Assembly: GCA_016793325.1 (NCBI GenBank)
Contig: JAEUKI010000030.1
Span: forward strand, 62,001-126,000
Source: Myxococcales bacterium
Lineage (GTDB): Bacteria; Myxococcota_A; Polyangia; Polyangiales; Ga0077539
Reading direction: 5' to 3'
DNA length: 64,000 bases
The position numbers and the translations under genes are program-made. The notes under the pieces were generated by a model, which had not been told where the DNA came from, searched no databases, and saw nothing but the letters and a program-made list of their open reading frames with translations. Below are positions 16,164 through 25,916 of this stretch, piece after piece; position 1 is the stretch's first letter, and each line of letters opens with the position of its first letter.

Positions 16164-16808
16164 GTGCTCGAGCTCGATGACAGCGTCCCGGACGAGGACT
16201 GGGTGAGCCAGCTTTCTCCCGAAGAGGAAGCGCGCCTCGTCGAACGCTTGAAGAAGCGCGACGAAGCCGCGTTCAGCCAGTTCGTGCTCGTGTATCAGCA
16301 GCGGGTCTATTCGCTGCTGGCGCGCATGCTCGGCAACCGCGAAGAGGCGAAGGACGTCGCGCAGGACGTGTTCTTGACGGTGTTCAAGAACATCGACTCG
16401 TTTCGCGGGGACTCGAAGCTCTCGACGTGGCTGTACCGAGTGGCGGTCAACCACTGCAAGAACAAGATCAAGTACCTCGATCGGCGCAACACGCGAAAGC
16501 ACGACGTCATCGACGACACGCGCGAAGGAGCGGTGTCCGACGGCGGCGTGATCGGCGGTCGTCCCGCGAGGCCCGACGAAGCAGCGCAGGGCAACGAGCT
16601 CGAACAAGCGGTCCGCACGGCGCTCGCGTCGCTCGACGAAGAGCACAGGCAGCTCATCGTGCTGCGAGACCTCGAGGGCCTCGCGTACGAAGAGATCGTC
16701 ACGATCACCGGGCTCCCGGACGGAACGGTCAAGAGCCGCCTGCACCGCGCGCGCGCCGCGCTCAAAGACGCCATCGAGAAGGGCGTAGGATGGAAGATCG
16801 CGACGTGA
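16164..16808 (+). CDS. ECF-type RNA polymerase sigma factor
   Basis: A 214-residue sigma-70 family protein with only regions 2 and 4. Region 2 is RDEAAFSQFVLVYQQRVYSLL through DVAQDVFLTVF and STWLYRVAVN. Region 4 has LEGLAYEEIVTITGLPDGTVKSRLHRAR, a helix-turn-helix that binds the -35 element. The linker between them is Asp/Gly-rich. The start used is GTG at 16164, which lacks a clear Shine-Dalgarno. A GTG at 16203 preceded by GAGG (5-nt spacing) is a serious alternative and would remove 13 residues. The stop overlaps the start of the next gene, which looks like its anti-sigma factor. The inducing signal is not evident. Confidence 0.93.
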   Translation: MLELDDSVPDEDWVSQLSPEEEARLVERLKKRDEAAFSQFVLVYQQRVYSLLARMLGNREEAKDVAQDVFLTVFKNIDSFRGDSKLSTWLYRVAVNHCKNKIKYLDRRNTRKHDVIDDTREGAVSDGGVIGGRPARPDEAAQGNELEQAVRTALASLDEEHRQLIVLRDLEGLAYEEIVTITGLPDGTVKSRLHRARAALKDAIEKGVGWKIAT

Positions 16809-17383
16809 GCCACTCGGACGGCCCCGCCGACGGTTTGTCGGACGATCAAGTGCGCGAGCGCTTCAGCGCGTTTCACGACGGAGAGCTCTCTCCCGATGAA
16901 GCGAAGATCGTCCGCGCGAGGCTCGCGGAGAGCGCGCAGCTCGCCGCGGAGTACGAAGCGTTCGAGCGCGTGATGGGCGGGCTCGCGTCGCTCGCGTCGC
17001 ACGGCTCGCACGACGGTCCAGCGCCGACGCCCCGCGCGCCGGCCGCGATCGTCGAGCCCCCGTCCGCTGCAAAAGAGCCCGCCGAGTCGAAGGACGCCAA
17101 AGCGTCGAGCGCGTCGCCGAGCGATCAATCCGGCCGCGTGTCGGTGCTGCCCGAAGACGAAGCGGTGGATCTCTTGCCGGACCTGCAGAAGACCATCCAC
17201 AAGCGCTCGGGCGGAAAGTTCTACAAGACCCGCGCTTCGCGGGTGATCGGCACGCGCCCGTTCGAGGTGATCGCCGCGGTCACGCTCGTGCTGCTCGTGC
17301 TCGTGTACGTGATGATGAGCTATGTATCGGGGCTGCGCCGAGCGGACGCTCCAGCGAACGGCGGCACACAAACCACACGCTGA
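16790..17383 (+). CDS. Membrane-anchored anti-sigma factor lacking the zinc motif
   Basis: A 197-residue protein whose start (ATG 16790) overlaps the sigma gene by 19 nt, with a GTG at 16805 as a 4-nt-overlap alternative. Residues about 18-55 (FSAFHDGELSPDEAK...) resemble the anti-sigma domain of RsgI/ChrR-type regulators, but the usual H-x3-C-x2-C zinc ligands are absent. An Ala/Pro/Ser-rich linker, a basic segment (HKRSGGKFYKTRASR) and one transmembrane helix (FEVIAAVTLVLLVLVYVMMS) follow, leaving a short periplasmic tail. The coupling to the sigma gene supports its role; the signal is unknown. Confidence 0.8.
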   Translation: MEDRDVSHSDGPADGLSDDQVRERFSAFHDGELSPDEAKIVRARLAESAQLAAEYEAFERVMGGLASLASHGSHDGPAPTPRAPAAIVEPPSAAKEPAESKDAKASSASPSDQSGRVSVLPEDEAVDLLPDLQKTIHKRSGGKFYKTRASRVIGTRPFEVIAAVTLVLLVLVYVMMSYVSGLRRADAPANGGTQTTR

Positions 17384-17422
17384 GTAGACTTGCGCTGCGG
17401 CGCTGCGGGGACGGAGACTTCC

Positions 17423-18139
17423 TTGAAAATTCCGCGATCGATGACGTTCCGCATTCGTCAGTTTCTCGATGAGTGGCTCCCTCCCGCGATTCGAGATCAA
17501 CGGTTCGTCTCGTGGCTTCCTGCTCGGTTGCTGTTCGGGCCAGACGTCGACCTGTTCTTGGATTTCAAGTCGCGCGCGCTGAACCTCACAGACGAAGAGT
17601 TTGCAGAGATCTACCGCCGCGCGCACCGGTTCGTGATCCAGCGCGAAACGGACCTGACGCCCGCGTCGCTGGTGGCGGTGCTCGACGCGGTCCGCGGCGA
17701 GTCCGTGCTCGAAGTGGGCTGCGGCAACGGCTTCTTGGCGAACCAGTTCGCGCAGCGCACGTCGGCGCGTCGCGTGGTCGGCTGCGACATCTTCGTGGGC
17801 AAAGAAGTGGCCGCTCGCTACCCGCACATCGAGTTCGTCGAAGCGAGCGTGAGCAAGCTCCCCTTCGAAGATCGCTCGTTCGACTGCGTGGCCTCGACGC
17901 ACGTGCTCGAGCACGTGCAGAACATCGGCAAGGCCGTCGAAGAGCTGCGCCGCGTGGCCAAGAAGCAGATCGTCGTCGTGGTGCCGCGGCAAAGGCCGTA
18001 TCGCTACACGTTCGACCTGCACATTCACTTCTTTCCCTACGCGTACACGCTGATCGCGGCGCTCAATCCTGTCGGCCCGCACTCGCTGCGCGAGGTCGAA
18101 GGCGACTGGGTCTACGTCGAAGACGTGGTCAGCGAATAG
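17423..18139 (+). CDS. Class I SAM-dependent methyltransferase
   Basis: About 238 residues with the Rossmann SAM-binding motif VLEVGCGNGF, motif II VVGCDIF, and LPFEDRSFDCVASTHVLEHV, typical of Methyltransf_11. The TTG at 17423 has GGAG with 6-nt spacing; an ATG at 17441 is the alternative. The N-terminal 75 residues (FLDEWLPPAIRDQRFVSWLP) are not part of the core fold and may fix substrate choice. The C-terminal RPYRYTFDLHIHFFPY resembles enzymes acting on lipid or sugar carriers, but the substrate cannot be told. It ends 25 bp from the convergent tsaD gene. Confidence 0.85.
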   Translation: MKIPRSMTFRIRQFLDEWLPPAIRDQRFVSWLPARLLFGPDVDLFLDFKSRALNLTDEEFAEIYRRAHRFVIQRETDLTPASLVAVLDAVRGESVLEVGCGNGFLANQFAQRTSARRVVGCDIFVGKEVAARYPHIEFVEASVSKLPFEDRSFDCVASTHVLEHVQNIGKAVEELRRVAKKQIVVVVPRQRPYRYTFDLHIHFFPYAYTLIAALNPVGPHSLREVEGDWVYVEDVVSE

Positions 18140-18164
18140 AGCGACGCGAGCGCAGCGACGCGGA

Positions 18165-19208
18165 TCAGCGCGGGACTTCTCCCGGGCTCCACGTGGTGCG
18201 CACCTCCATCGTGAGGTCCGCGCGCTCGCCAGCGATGAGCTTCGTCGCGCCCGCAAACGCGATCATCGCTGCGTTGTCGGTGCAGCTCTTGGCGGGCGGC
18301 ACGTGCGCGGTGATCCCGTGCTTCTCGCAGGTGCGCTTGGTCTGCTCGCGGAGCGTCTTGTTCGCCGCGACGCCGCCCGAGAGCACCGCGCGCAAGACGC
18401 CTTCGCGCTCGCACGCCGCCACGAGCTTGCGAACGAGCGTGTCCACGATCGCGGCCTGAACGCTCGCCGCGAGGTCCTCGAGCCCCGCGCCCTCCGCGGG
18501 AACTCCGTGGACCTCGACCCACTGCGCGACCGCGGTCTTCAATCCGCTGAACGAAAACTCGAGCGACCGCTTCGCGCGCATCGGCCTCGGCATCGGGATC
18601 TTGGTCGGGTCTCCCTTTTGCGCGAGCCGATCGATCACGGGCCCGCCCGGATACCCGAGGCCGCACAGCTTCGCGACCTTGTCGAACGCCTCGCCCGCGG
18701 CGTCGTCGCGCGTCGCGCCGAGCTCTCGAATCGCGCTCGGCGAGTCCACGCGATAGAGCGCGGTGTGCCCGCCGGACGCGACGAGGGCGACGAAGGGAAA
18801 CGCAGGCTTGTCGCCGACGACCATCTCGCGATCGAGAAACGCCGCGAGCAAGTGCCCCTGCAAGTGATTGACGCCAACCATGGGCAGAGACCGCGCGAGC
18901 GCGATGGCCTTGGCGCACTGCACGCCGACGAGCAGCGCCCCCGCGAGCCCCGGGCCCTGGGTGACCGCGAGCGCGTCGACCGCGCTCCAGCCGCCCGCTT
19001 CGTCGACCGCTTGCTTGATCACAGGGCTGATCGCGCGCAGGTGCGCCCGCGAGGCGAGCTCGGGAACGACGCCCCCGTACGGAGCGTGCACGGCGATCTG
19101 CGTCGCGATCACGTCGGACAACACCGTCGCGCGCGAGAGGTCGTCGCTCACGTCGACGACGGACGCGGCGGTCTCGTCGCAAGAACTCTCGATTCCAAGC
19201 ACACGCAT
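18165..19208 (-). CDS. tsaD: tRNA N6-threonylcarbamoyladenosine transferase TsaD
   Basis: A 347-residue ASKHA-fold enzyme that transfers the threonylcarbamoyl group to A37 of ANN-decoding tRNAs with TsaB and TsaE. It starts MRVLGIESSCDETAAS (ATG 19208). It has the metal-binding NHLQGH motif, ALVASGGHT, the TRDDAAGEAFDKVAKLLG-like box and SGGVAANKTLR. The reading frame stays open far upstream, but this start matches the family exactly. The gene is convergent with the methyltransferase and follows a lipase gene on the same strand 41 bp away. Confidence 0.96.
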   Translation of the reverse strand: MRVLGIESSCDETAASVVDVSDDLSRATVLSDVIATQIAVHAPYGGVVPELASRAHLRAISPVIKQAVDEAGGWSAVDALAVTQGPGLAGALLVGVQCAKAIALARSLPMVGVNHLQGHLLAAFLDREMVVGDKPAFPFVALVASGGHTALYRVDSPSAIRELGATRDDAAGEAFDKVAKLCGLGYPGGPVIDRLAQKGDPTKIPMPRPMRAKRSLEFSFSGLKTAVAQWVEVHGVPAEGAGLEDLAASVQAAIVDTLVRKLVAACEREGVLRAVLSGGVAANKTLREQTKRTCEKHGITAHVPPAKSCTDNAAMIAFAGATKLIAGERADLTMEVRTTWSPGEVPR

Positions 19209-19249
19209 TCGAGATCGATTCTGTGAATGTAAACGAGCGCGGCGCCTCG

Positions 19250-20371
19250 TCAGTATCCCGCGGCGCGCAGGTCGCTCACGATCTTGCGGTAGAACGCGAT
19301 GTGATCGAAGCCCGACGCGATCGGGCCTGTGTGCGCGATCTGGCCGACTTCGTCCATGTGATCCGCGGGGATGCAGCCCTGAAATTCGCCCCACCGAGCG
19401 CTCTCGACGGTGACGAGCCCGTCGTTGACGTTGTTGACGGGGTCCAAGCCCTCGAGCAGCGCGGCGAACGGCGCGAGCGGCAACGTCGTCGAGTCGACGC
19501 GGAGCGGCTCGTTTTCGTAGCGAGCCCCGCCGCACACGGCGACGCCCGTGCGCAGGTGGCTGCGTCCCGCGTAGGACCAATAGCGAACGCGCGGGTCGTT
19601 GGGGTTGGCGCGGTTGAAGGCCGTCGCTTCGCGCTCGCTCAACCCGAGGAGCGCGGCGTTGATGTCCATTCGCTCGCGGGCTTCGTTGTACGTCCACGCG
19701 AAGAGCGTCGCGATCGCGTTGATGAAGCTCTGCGTCGCGCCGGGGACGAACCCGAGCACGGTGTCCGCCACGCGCGTCCCGCGGTGCGGGGTCGAGATCG
19801 TCACGAGGGCGGCGACGCGATCGCCGTAGCCGAGACTCGAAATCATGTGTCTCGAATCGAGCCCGCCCTGCGAGTGCGCGATCAGGATGACCTTTTGGCT
19901 GTTGGACTCTTCGAGCACGCGGTCGACGTAGCGCGACAGCTGCAGCGCGCGCGACGCAGGCGAGTCGAACGGCGTCACTTCGGCTTCGTACACGCGCTCG
20001 CCGCGCGCGCGCAGGTCGCGCGCGACGTTGAAGTAGTAGTTGATCGGCCCGATGTCGCGGAAGCCCGCGAACCCGTGGTGAAAGACGACGGGGTAGGGCG
20101 GACCTCTGCGCGTGCTCGCTCCGTCGGCGGACGCGTCGCTCGCGCTCTCGCCGTCCGTCGACGCGTCGCTCGGCGGGAAGAACACGTCTTCGAGCGACGG
20201 GCCGCTGTCGTCTGGGCTCGTCGCGTCCGTGTTGGCTGCGTCTGCGACGCGCGCGTCTGTCGCTCCGTCGCGCGACGTGGCGGGGGTCGCGTTTGCGCCG
20301 CAACCCATGGCGAACAAGAGCGCCCCCGTCGCGGCCAACCAGGTCCTGTGCGTCAACGATCGCGCGAGCAT
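19250..20371 (-). CDS. Lipoprotein triacylglycerol lipase-like alpha/beta hydrolase
   Basis: A 373-residue predicted lipoprotein. The signal peptide ends in a lipobox (FAMGC, Cys24), followed by a disordered Asp/Ser/Ala-rich segment. The hydrolase begins at PVVFHHGFAGF (oxyanion strand). The nucleophile elbow AHSQGG has Ser167, ISTPHRGT follows, and the NNVNDGLVTVESARWG segment resembles the Asp/calcium-site region of family I bacterial lipases. DHMDEVGQ is a candidate for the catalytic His region. The start at 20371 was chosen because it gives the signal peptide. Substrate specificity is unproven. Confidence 0.85.
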   Translation of the reverse strand: MLARSLTHRTWLAATGALLFAMGCGANATPATSRDGATDARVADAANTDATSPDDSGPSLEDVFFPPSDASTDGESASDASADGASTRRGPPYPVVFHHGFAGFRDIGPINYYFNVARDLRARGERVYEAEVTPFDSPASRALQLSRYVDRVLEESNSQKVILIAHSQGGLDSRHMISSLGYGDRVAALVTISTPHRGTRVADTVLGFVPGATQSFINAIATLFAWTYNEARERMDINAALLGLSEREATAFNRANPNDPRVRYWSYAGRSHLRTGVAVCGGARYENEPLRVDSTTLPLAPFAALLEGLDPVNNVNDGLVTVESARWGEFQGCIPADHMDEVGQIAHTGPIASGFDHIAFYRKIVSDLRAAGY

Positions 20372-20463
20372 CACGGCAACGACCGTGATTTGTAGCACTG
20401 ATCGCAGCGCTGCTGCGCGACTCGCCCGCCCTTCGAGCCTCGATCCCCCTTTGGTCGCCTGCG

Positions 20464-21564
20464 TCAGCGCAGGTTGATCGGGAAGACGACCGTCGAGTAC
20501 TGGTAGCCCGGCACCGACGAGAACACGAGGCCGCGGACCATGGTGTTCACGCAGTTGTCGACCGTGTACGAGCCCGAGCTTCCGCCGGGGGCCGTGAACG
20601 CGGTGAGAACCGTCCCGTTCGGGCGGATCATGAAGCGGGTGGCCATCTGCGCGCCCGCGCGCGGGTCGCTCGAGGCGCACGCGCGGAACATCGACATGCG
20701 CGAGTACATCACGCTCGTGATGTCCGTCATCAAGCGGTTGGCGCCGTTGGTGACGAACGAAGGCGACGACGGAATGCCGTAGGTCGGCGTGGTCGGCGGA
20801 GCGTACGTGTTGGGCGTCCCGTACGTGTTGGGGCGATACGTGTTGGTCGAGCCGTACGTGTTCGAGCCGTAGCTGTAGCTGTTGCGCGCGGCCGTGAGCG
20901 AGTACTGAAGCTCACGCAGACGCGCCTCGCGGCGAGCCTGCGCGCTGCGGTACATCCCGAAGCCGACCATCATCAGACCGAAGAACACGACCGCGACCAC
21001 CGCGCCGATCACGCCCATCGACTTGCCAGCGCTCGGCGCAGTGGGAACTCCGCCGAACCCTCCGCCCATCGGGGCGCCATAGGGGCCGCCGGCGGGAGCG
21101 CCGAACGCGCCACCCGCGGGAGCGCCGAATGCTCCGCCCGTGGGCGCGCCGAATGCTCCGCCGCTCGGCGCCGGAGCGCCGAACGCTCCGCCCGTCGCAG
21201 GAGGAGCGCCGAACGCACCACCAGCAGGGGGCGCACCGAACGCGCCGCCCGACGCGGGAGCACCGCCGAACGCGCCGCTCGGCGTCGCGGGCGCGCTCGC
21301 GGGCGCACCACCGAAGGGGCCCGCGGCGGGAGCACCGCCAAACGCGCCACCCTGGCTCTGCGTCGCAGGCGCTCCACCGAACGCGCCGCTCGGCGACGCC
21401 GGTGCGGACGCATCCGCGGGCGCTCCACCGAAGGGACCGCTCTGCGTCGGGGGCGCGCCGAACGCTCCACCACCACCACCGGGCGGCGGACCGAACGGGC
21501 CGCCACCGCCACCACTCGGAGGACCAAAGGGACCACCACCACCGGGCGGGTTGCCGAAGCTCAT
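20464..21564 (-). CDS. AgmX/PglI-type protein with Gly/Ala/Pro-rich repeats
   Basis: A 366-residue protein in three parts. Residues 4-172 are low-complexity GAFGAP/GPFGPP repeats. A transmembrane helix follows (GVIGAVVAVVFFGLMMVGFG, about 184-203). The C-terminal 110 residues are a TonB-C-like domain of the AgmX/PglI family (ITSVMYSRMSMFRAC, TRFMIRPNGTV, VDNCVNTMVRGLVF, YSTVVFPINL). Related Myxococcus xanthus proteins are linked to gliding. A short Tyr/Asn/Pro repeat lies between helix and domain. The ATG at 21564 has AAGGAG 11 nt upstream. Force transduction or envelope bridging is inferred. Confidence 0.75.
   Translation of the reverse strand: MSFGNPPGGGGPFGPPSGGGGGPFGPPPGGGGGAFGAPPTQSGPFGGAPADASAPASPSGAFGGAPATQSQGGAFGGAPAAGPFGGAPASAPATPSGAFGGAPASGGAFGAPPAGGAFGAPPATGGAFGAPAPSGGAFGAPTGGAFGAPAGGAFGAPAGGPYGAPMGGGFGGVPTAPSAGKSMGVIGAVVAVVFFGLMMVGFGMYRSAQARREARLRELQYSLTAARNSYSYGSNTYGSTNTYRPNTYGTPNTYAPPTTPTYGIPSSPSFVTNGANRLMTDITSVMYSRMSMFRACASSDPRAGAQMATRFMIRPNGTVLTAFTAPGGSSGSYTVDNCVNTMVRGLVFSSVPGYQYSTVVFPINLR
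21049..21555 (-). repeat. Low-complexity GAFGAP/GPFGPP-coding repeat
   Basis: About 500 bp of degenerate repeats of a GGCGCGTTCGG-like core encode the first half of the AgmX-like protein. Imperfect units of 24-45 bp are recognisable. Such a tract is prone to length change and to assembly error. Confidence 0.75.
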
Positions 21565-21940
21565 TGTGTCTCGTGCTCCTTACGGGTTGCCATTTTGTGC
21601 TGCGAGTCTTGCGACCGTATCGAATCGAACTCGATCGAAGCCGTTCGATTCCCGTCGATCAACAAGATCCACGGCTGGTTCACACAGCGTCGGGTCCGTA
21701 ACCGTTCGCCACGGACCGATGCTCGCGAGTGTACCGCGAACAACCCCAACGCTGTCACATCCTTGGCAGCCGCGCACGTCGCGCCGAGCACCCTCGAGAC
21801 AGACAACGTCCACGGTGAACTCGCTCGTCGGTAGCCGTGCGAATCATCAGCAGAATCTCGAGTGAACCGCCTCGCGTCGAGCGCCGGAGCTCACCCGCCC
21901 GCTGCTCTTGAATGACCCGCGGTCACCTGTAGCGCGTCAC
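21565..21940. other. Intergenic region without a supported gene
   Basis: These 376 bp separate the AgmX-like gene start from the 3' end of the next minus-strand gene. Short reading frames exist in several frames, but none has a ribosome binding site, motif or plausible composition. The promoter of the AgmX-like gene must lie here. No hairpin or repeat was recognised. Confidence 0.5.
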
Positions 21941-23113
21941 TCAGAAAGGCACGCTCGTCGTGGTCGTGGGCGCGCGGCGCGCGTCGCACACGCCGCGGGC
22001 GCACTCGATCGCGACGCCCATCGAACTCGATCGCCACTGCGGCGCGGCGAACAGCGGAAGGATCGCGCGCGTGGCCGTTCGGCACTCGGCGCCGCACAGC
22101 GCTGCGGTGAGCGCGAGCGGGCGAATCTGCAGTCGATAGCCGCTGTCGTACTCGATGGTGCCGTTGGACCGCGGGCGAACGTCGCGGCTCGCGGCGGTGA
22201 CCGCGAATTGAAGCAGCGTTCGAAAGCTCCCGGGCCGCGCGGCGAGCGCTCGCGCGAACGGCGCTTGCTCGTTGTTGATCGCGACGCGAAAGGTCCACGG
22301 CGCCGCGCGCGTCGTGAACGTCGGCTCGGCGCACACCCTCCGCGGCGCACACGCGGTGCAGCGCCCCGCGACGCAGCGAGACTGGGCGCAGCCGCAATCG
22401 TCGTCGCTGTCGGGCTCGGGTCGGCAGTCGCTGTTGTCCGTGCAGCTCTCGCTGCAGGACTCGACGTTGTTCATGCCGCAAGACTGTTGTCGTTCGAGCC
22501 GCGGCGGAGCGCCCACGTACAAGTCCAAGCGATCGAGCGCGCACTGCGCCCGCAATTGCAGCCGCGGCGGAGCGCCCTCGAGCGCGAAGCTGCACCAGCT
22601 CGCCTCGCGCTCGTCGACGTACGAGCCCGAGCGCACTCTCGCTGCGGCGTCGCGCTGGAAGCTGTTGTCGACCTCGGGCTCGCTCGCCGCGCGCGACGGG
22701 CGCAAGAGCGCGGCGAGATCGGAGTTGTCGTAGCGCCGCGGCGCGCCCGCGAATCGTCGTTGAGACACCGAGGCGAGCAGCGCTTGATCGCGGAGGTAGC
22801 AGTTGCCGTCGGCGCTCGGCGCGTAGAGCTTGTCGCCGGGGAGGCACGAGGGGCGCGAGAGCTCGAGCGAGGTCGCCTCGACGCTCTGGAGCGCGGCGGT
22901 CTCGGCGTTTTGCGCGCGGCGCGTGGGCCAGTGCCAACGACTCGGGCCCGCTTCGACGTTGACCGAGGGTGGGTCGAGCGGCGGTCTCGGCGGAGGCGTG
23001 CGCTTGCTGCCGTAGAACCCGAGCCCGCACGCGATCGCGGCGGCGGTGATTCCTGCGGCGCCGAGCCAGAGTCCCCTGCGGGACTGGGCGGTGCCTTCGC
23101 CAAGTGAGCTCAT
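21941..23113 (-). CDS. Exported or membrane-anchored Cys-rich protein of unknown function
   Basis: A 390-residue protein I do not recognise. The ATG at 23113 gives an N-terminal helix (GLWLGAAGITAAAIACGLGFYG) acting as anchor or signal, then a Pro-rich spacer. The middle has a Cys-rich segment (CGMNNVESCSESCTDNSDC, CGCAQSRCVAGRCTAC) like the short disulfide motifs of myxobacterial extracellular proteins. The C-terminal 130 residues look like a compact beta-rich domain. It is transcribed divergently from gcvT with 96 bp between starts. Confidence 0.65.
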   Translation of the reverse strand: MSSLGEGTAQSRRGLWLGAAGITAAAIACGLGFYGSKRTPPPRPPLDPPSVNVEAGPSRWHWPTRRAQNAETAALQSVEATSLELSRPSCLPGDKLYAPSADGNCYLRDQALLASVSQRRFAGAPRRYDNSDLAALLRPSRAASEPEVDNSFQRDAAARVRSGSYVDEREASWCSFALEGAPPRLQLRAQCALDRLDLYVGAPPRLERQQSCGMNNVESCSESCTDNSDCRPEPDSDDDCGCAQSRCVAGRCTACAPRRVCAEPTFTTRAAPWTFRVAINNEQAPFARALAARPGSFRTLLQFAVTAASRDVRPRSNGTIEYDSGYRLQIRPLALTAALCGAECRTATRAILPLFAAPQWRSSSMGVAIECARGVCDARRAPTTTTSVPF

Positions 23114-23209
23114 CGCGTGGTCGGGAACCATACCGCGTACAGCGCGCGTCGTCTCGCGCGCTCGCGGGTTCACACAGAGCGCTGGCATTCGGGTACTGTC
23201 CGCGCCGCG

Positions 23210-24343
<1,134 letters not shown>

Positions 24344-24395
24344 CCAGGACATTTCTGCGTTACCGCTGCGATACGCGATTGGCAAAGACGTTGTG

Positions 24396-25859
24396 ATGGT
24401 TGACGATAAAGAGCACACGAAATCATCTGGCAAGACGATTCACTTCGTCTCGCTGGGCTGCCCGAAGAACCGCGTCGACACCGAGGTGATGCTGGGCGTC
24501 GCTGACGGTGATGGCTACACGATGGTGGCGGACCCCGAGAGCGCGGACGTCATCGTCGTGAACACCTGCGGCTTCATCGGCCCGGCCAAAGAAGAGTCGA
24601 TCGACACGATCTTGGAGATGGCCGAGCACAAGTCGAAGTCCGGCGGCCACAAGAAGCTCGTCGTGACGGGGTGTCTCTCGCAGCGGTACTCGAAAGAGCT
24701 CGCCGAAGAGATGCCCGAGGTCGATCACTTCCTCGGCTCGAGCGACATGCTCCAGCTCGAAAAAGTGCTCGCTGGCGGAGCGCCCAAGATGCTCGTCGGC
24801 AACCCCGCGGCGTACACGATCCGCGCGGAAGATCGCAGGATGCTGTCGGGCCCCAAGCACTCGGCGTACGTGAAGATCGCCGAGGGCTGCAACCGCACGT
24901 GCTCGTTCTGCTCGATCCCTTCGATCCGCGGAAAGCAGCGCTCGCGCACGATCGAAGACGTCGTCGACGAAGTGCGCCACCTCGCTGCCAACGGGACGGT
25001 CGAGGTCAACCTCGTCTCGCAAGACACCATCGCGTACGGAAGGGACATCGACGGCCGCCCCACGCTCGCGCAGCTCGTCCGCGCGCTTGGGGAGATCGAC
25101 GCCCTTCACTGGATTCGGCTGCACTATCTCTATCCCGAGACGCTCACGGACGAGCTCGTGGACGTGCTCGCGACGCACCCCAAGGTCGTTCGCTATGTGG
25201 ACATGCCGCTGCAGCACGCGAGCGATCCGATGCTGCGAAGCATGAAGCGCGGCCACGGCGGTGATCGGCTGCGACGCGTGGTCGAGACCGTGAGGACCAA
25301 GGTTCCCAACGTCGTGTTTCGAACGGCGTTCATCGTCGGGCACCCGGGCGAGACGGACAAAGACTTCGACGAGCTCGTCGAGTTCGTCGAGTGGGCGCAG
25401 TTCGATCACGTCGGCGTGTTTCGCTACAGCGACGAAGAGAACGTCGCGAGCCACGCGATGGACGCCAAGGTGTCCGCGAAGGTCAGCGCCGCGCGGCACC
25501 GCAAGCTCATGAGCGTTCAGCGGCCGATCGCGCGCAAGAAGAACAAGGCGCGCATCGGCGAGACCATCGAAGTGCTCGTCGAGGGTCCGTCCGAAGAGCA
25601 CGAGTTCGTGATGCAAGGGCGGCACGCGGGGCAGGCTCCCGAGGTCGACGGCGTCGTGTATCTCTCGGGCGCCGAGGTCGCGCCGGGGACGTTCGTGAAG
25701 GCGACGATCACGCAGAGCGCGGAGTTCGATCTCGTGGGAGAGGTCGAAGGCGGCGACGGCTGGCTCGAGGCCGAAGAGGCCAAGGAGCGCCGCGAACAAG
25801 CGCGCGAAGCCGCGAAAAAAGCGGTGAAGCGCAAGGTGTCACTGCGGATCGCGCAGTAG
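24396..25859 (+). CDS. rimO: Ribosomal protein S12 methylthiotransferase RimO
   Basis: A 487-residue radical-SAM enzyme that methylthiolates the conserved Asp of ribosomal protein S12. The N-terminal MTTase domain has Cys22 (SLGCPKN), Cys58 (NTCGFI) and Cys93 (TGCLSQRY). The radical-SAM triad C-x3-C-x2-C is Cys165-169-172 (CNRTCSFC). RQRTIEDV- and PLQH-like motifs and the TRAM domain (GETIEVLVEG...) follow. SLGCPKNRVD and the whole pattern favour RimO over MiaB. The start could also be the GTG one codon upstream (24393). The last 30 residues are a charged Glu/Lys tail. Confidence 0.95.
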   Translation: MVDDKEHTKSSGKTIHFVSLGCPKNRVDTEVMLGVADGDGYTMVADPESADVIVVNTCGFIGPAKEESIDTILEMAEHKSKSGGHKKLVVTGCLSQRYSKELAEEMPEVDHFLGSSDMLQLEKVLAGGAPKMLVGNPAAYTIRAEDRRMLSGPKHSAYVKIAEGCNRTCSFCSIPSIRGKQRSRTIEDVVDEVRHLAANGTVEVNLVSQDTIAYGRDIDGRPTLAQLVRALGEIDALHWIRLHYLYPETLTDELVDVLATHPKVVRYVDMPLQHASDPMLRSMKRGHGGDRLRRVVETVRTKVPNVVFRTAFIVGHPGETDKDFDELVEFVEWAQFDHVGVFRYSDEENVASHAMDAKVSAKVSAARHRKLMSVQRPIARKKNKARIGETIEVLVEGPSEEHEFVMQGRHAGQAPEVDGVVYLSGAEVAPGTFVKATITQSAEFDLVGEVEGGDGWLEAEEAKERREQAREAAKKAVKRKVSLRIAQ

Positions 25860-25916
25860 CGAGCACAGGGGCGGAGGGGGCGTCGCGAAGGGCGCTGCGC
25901 TGCTACGCTCGAGCGT

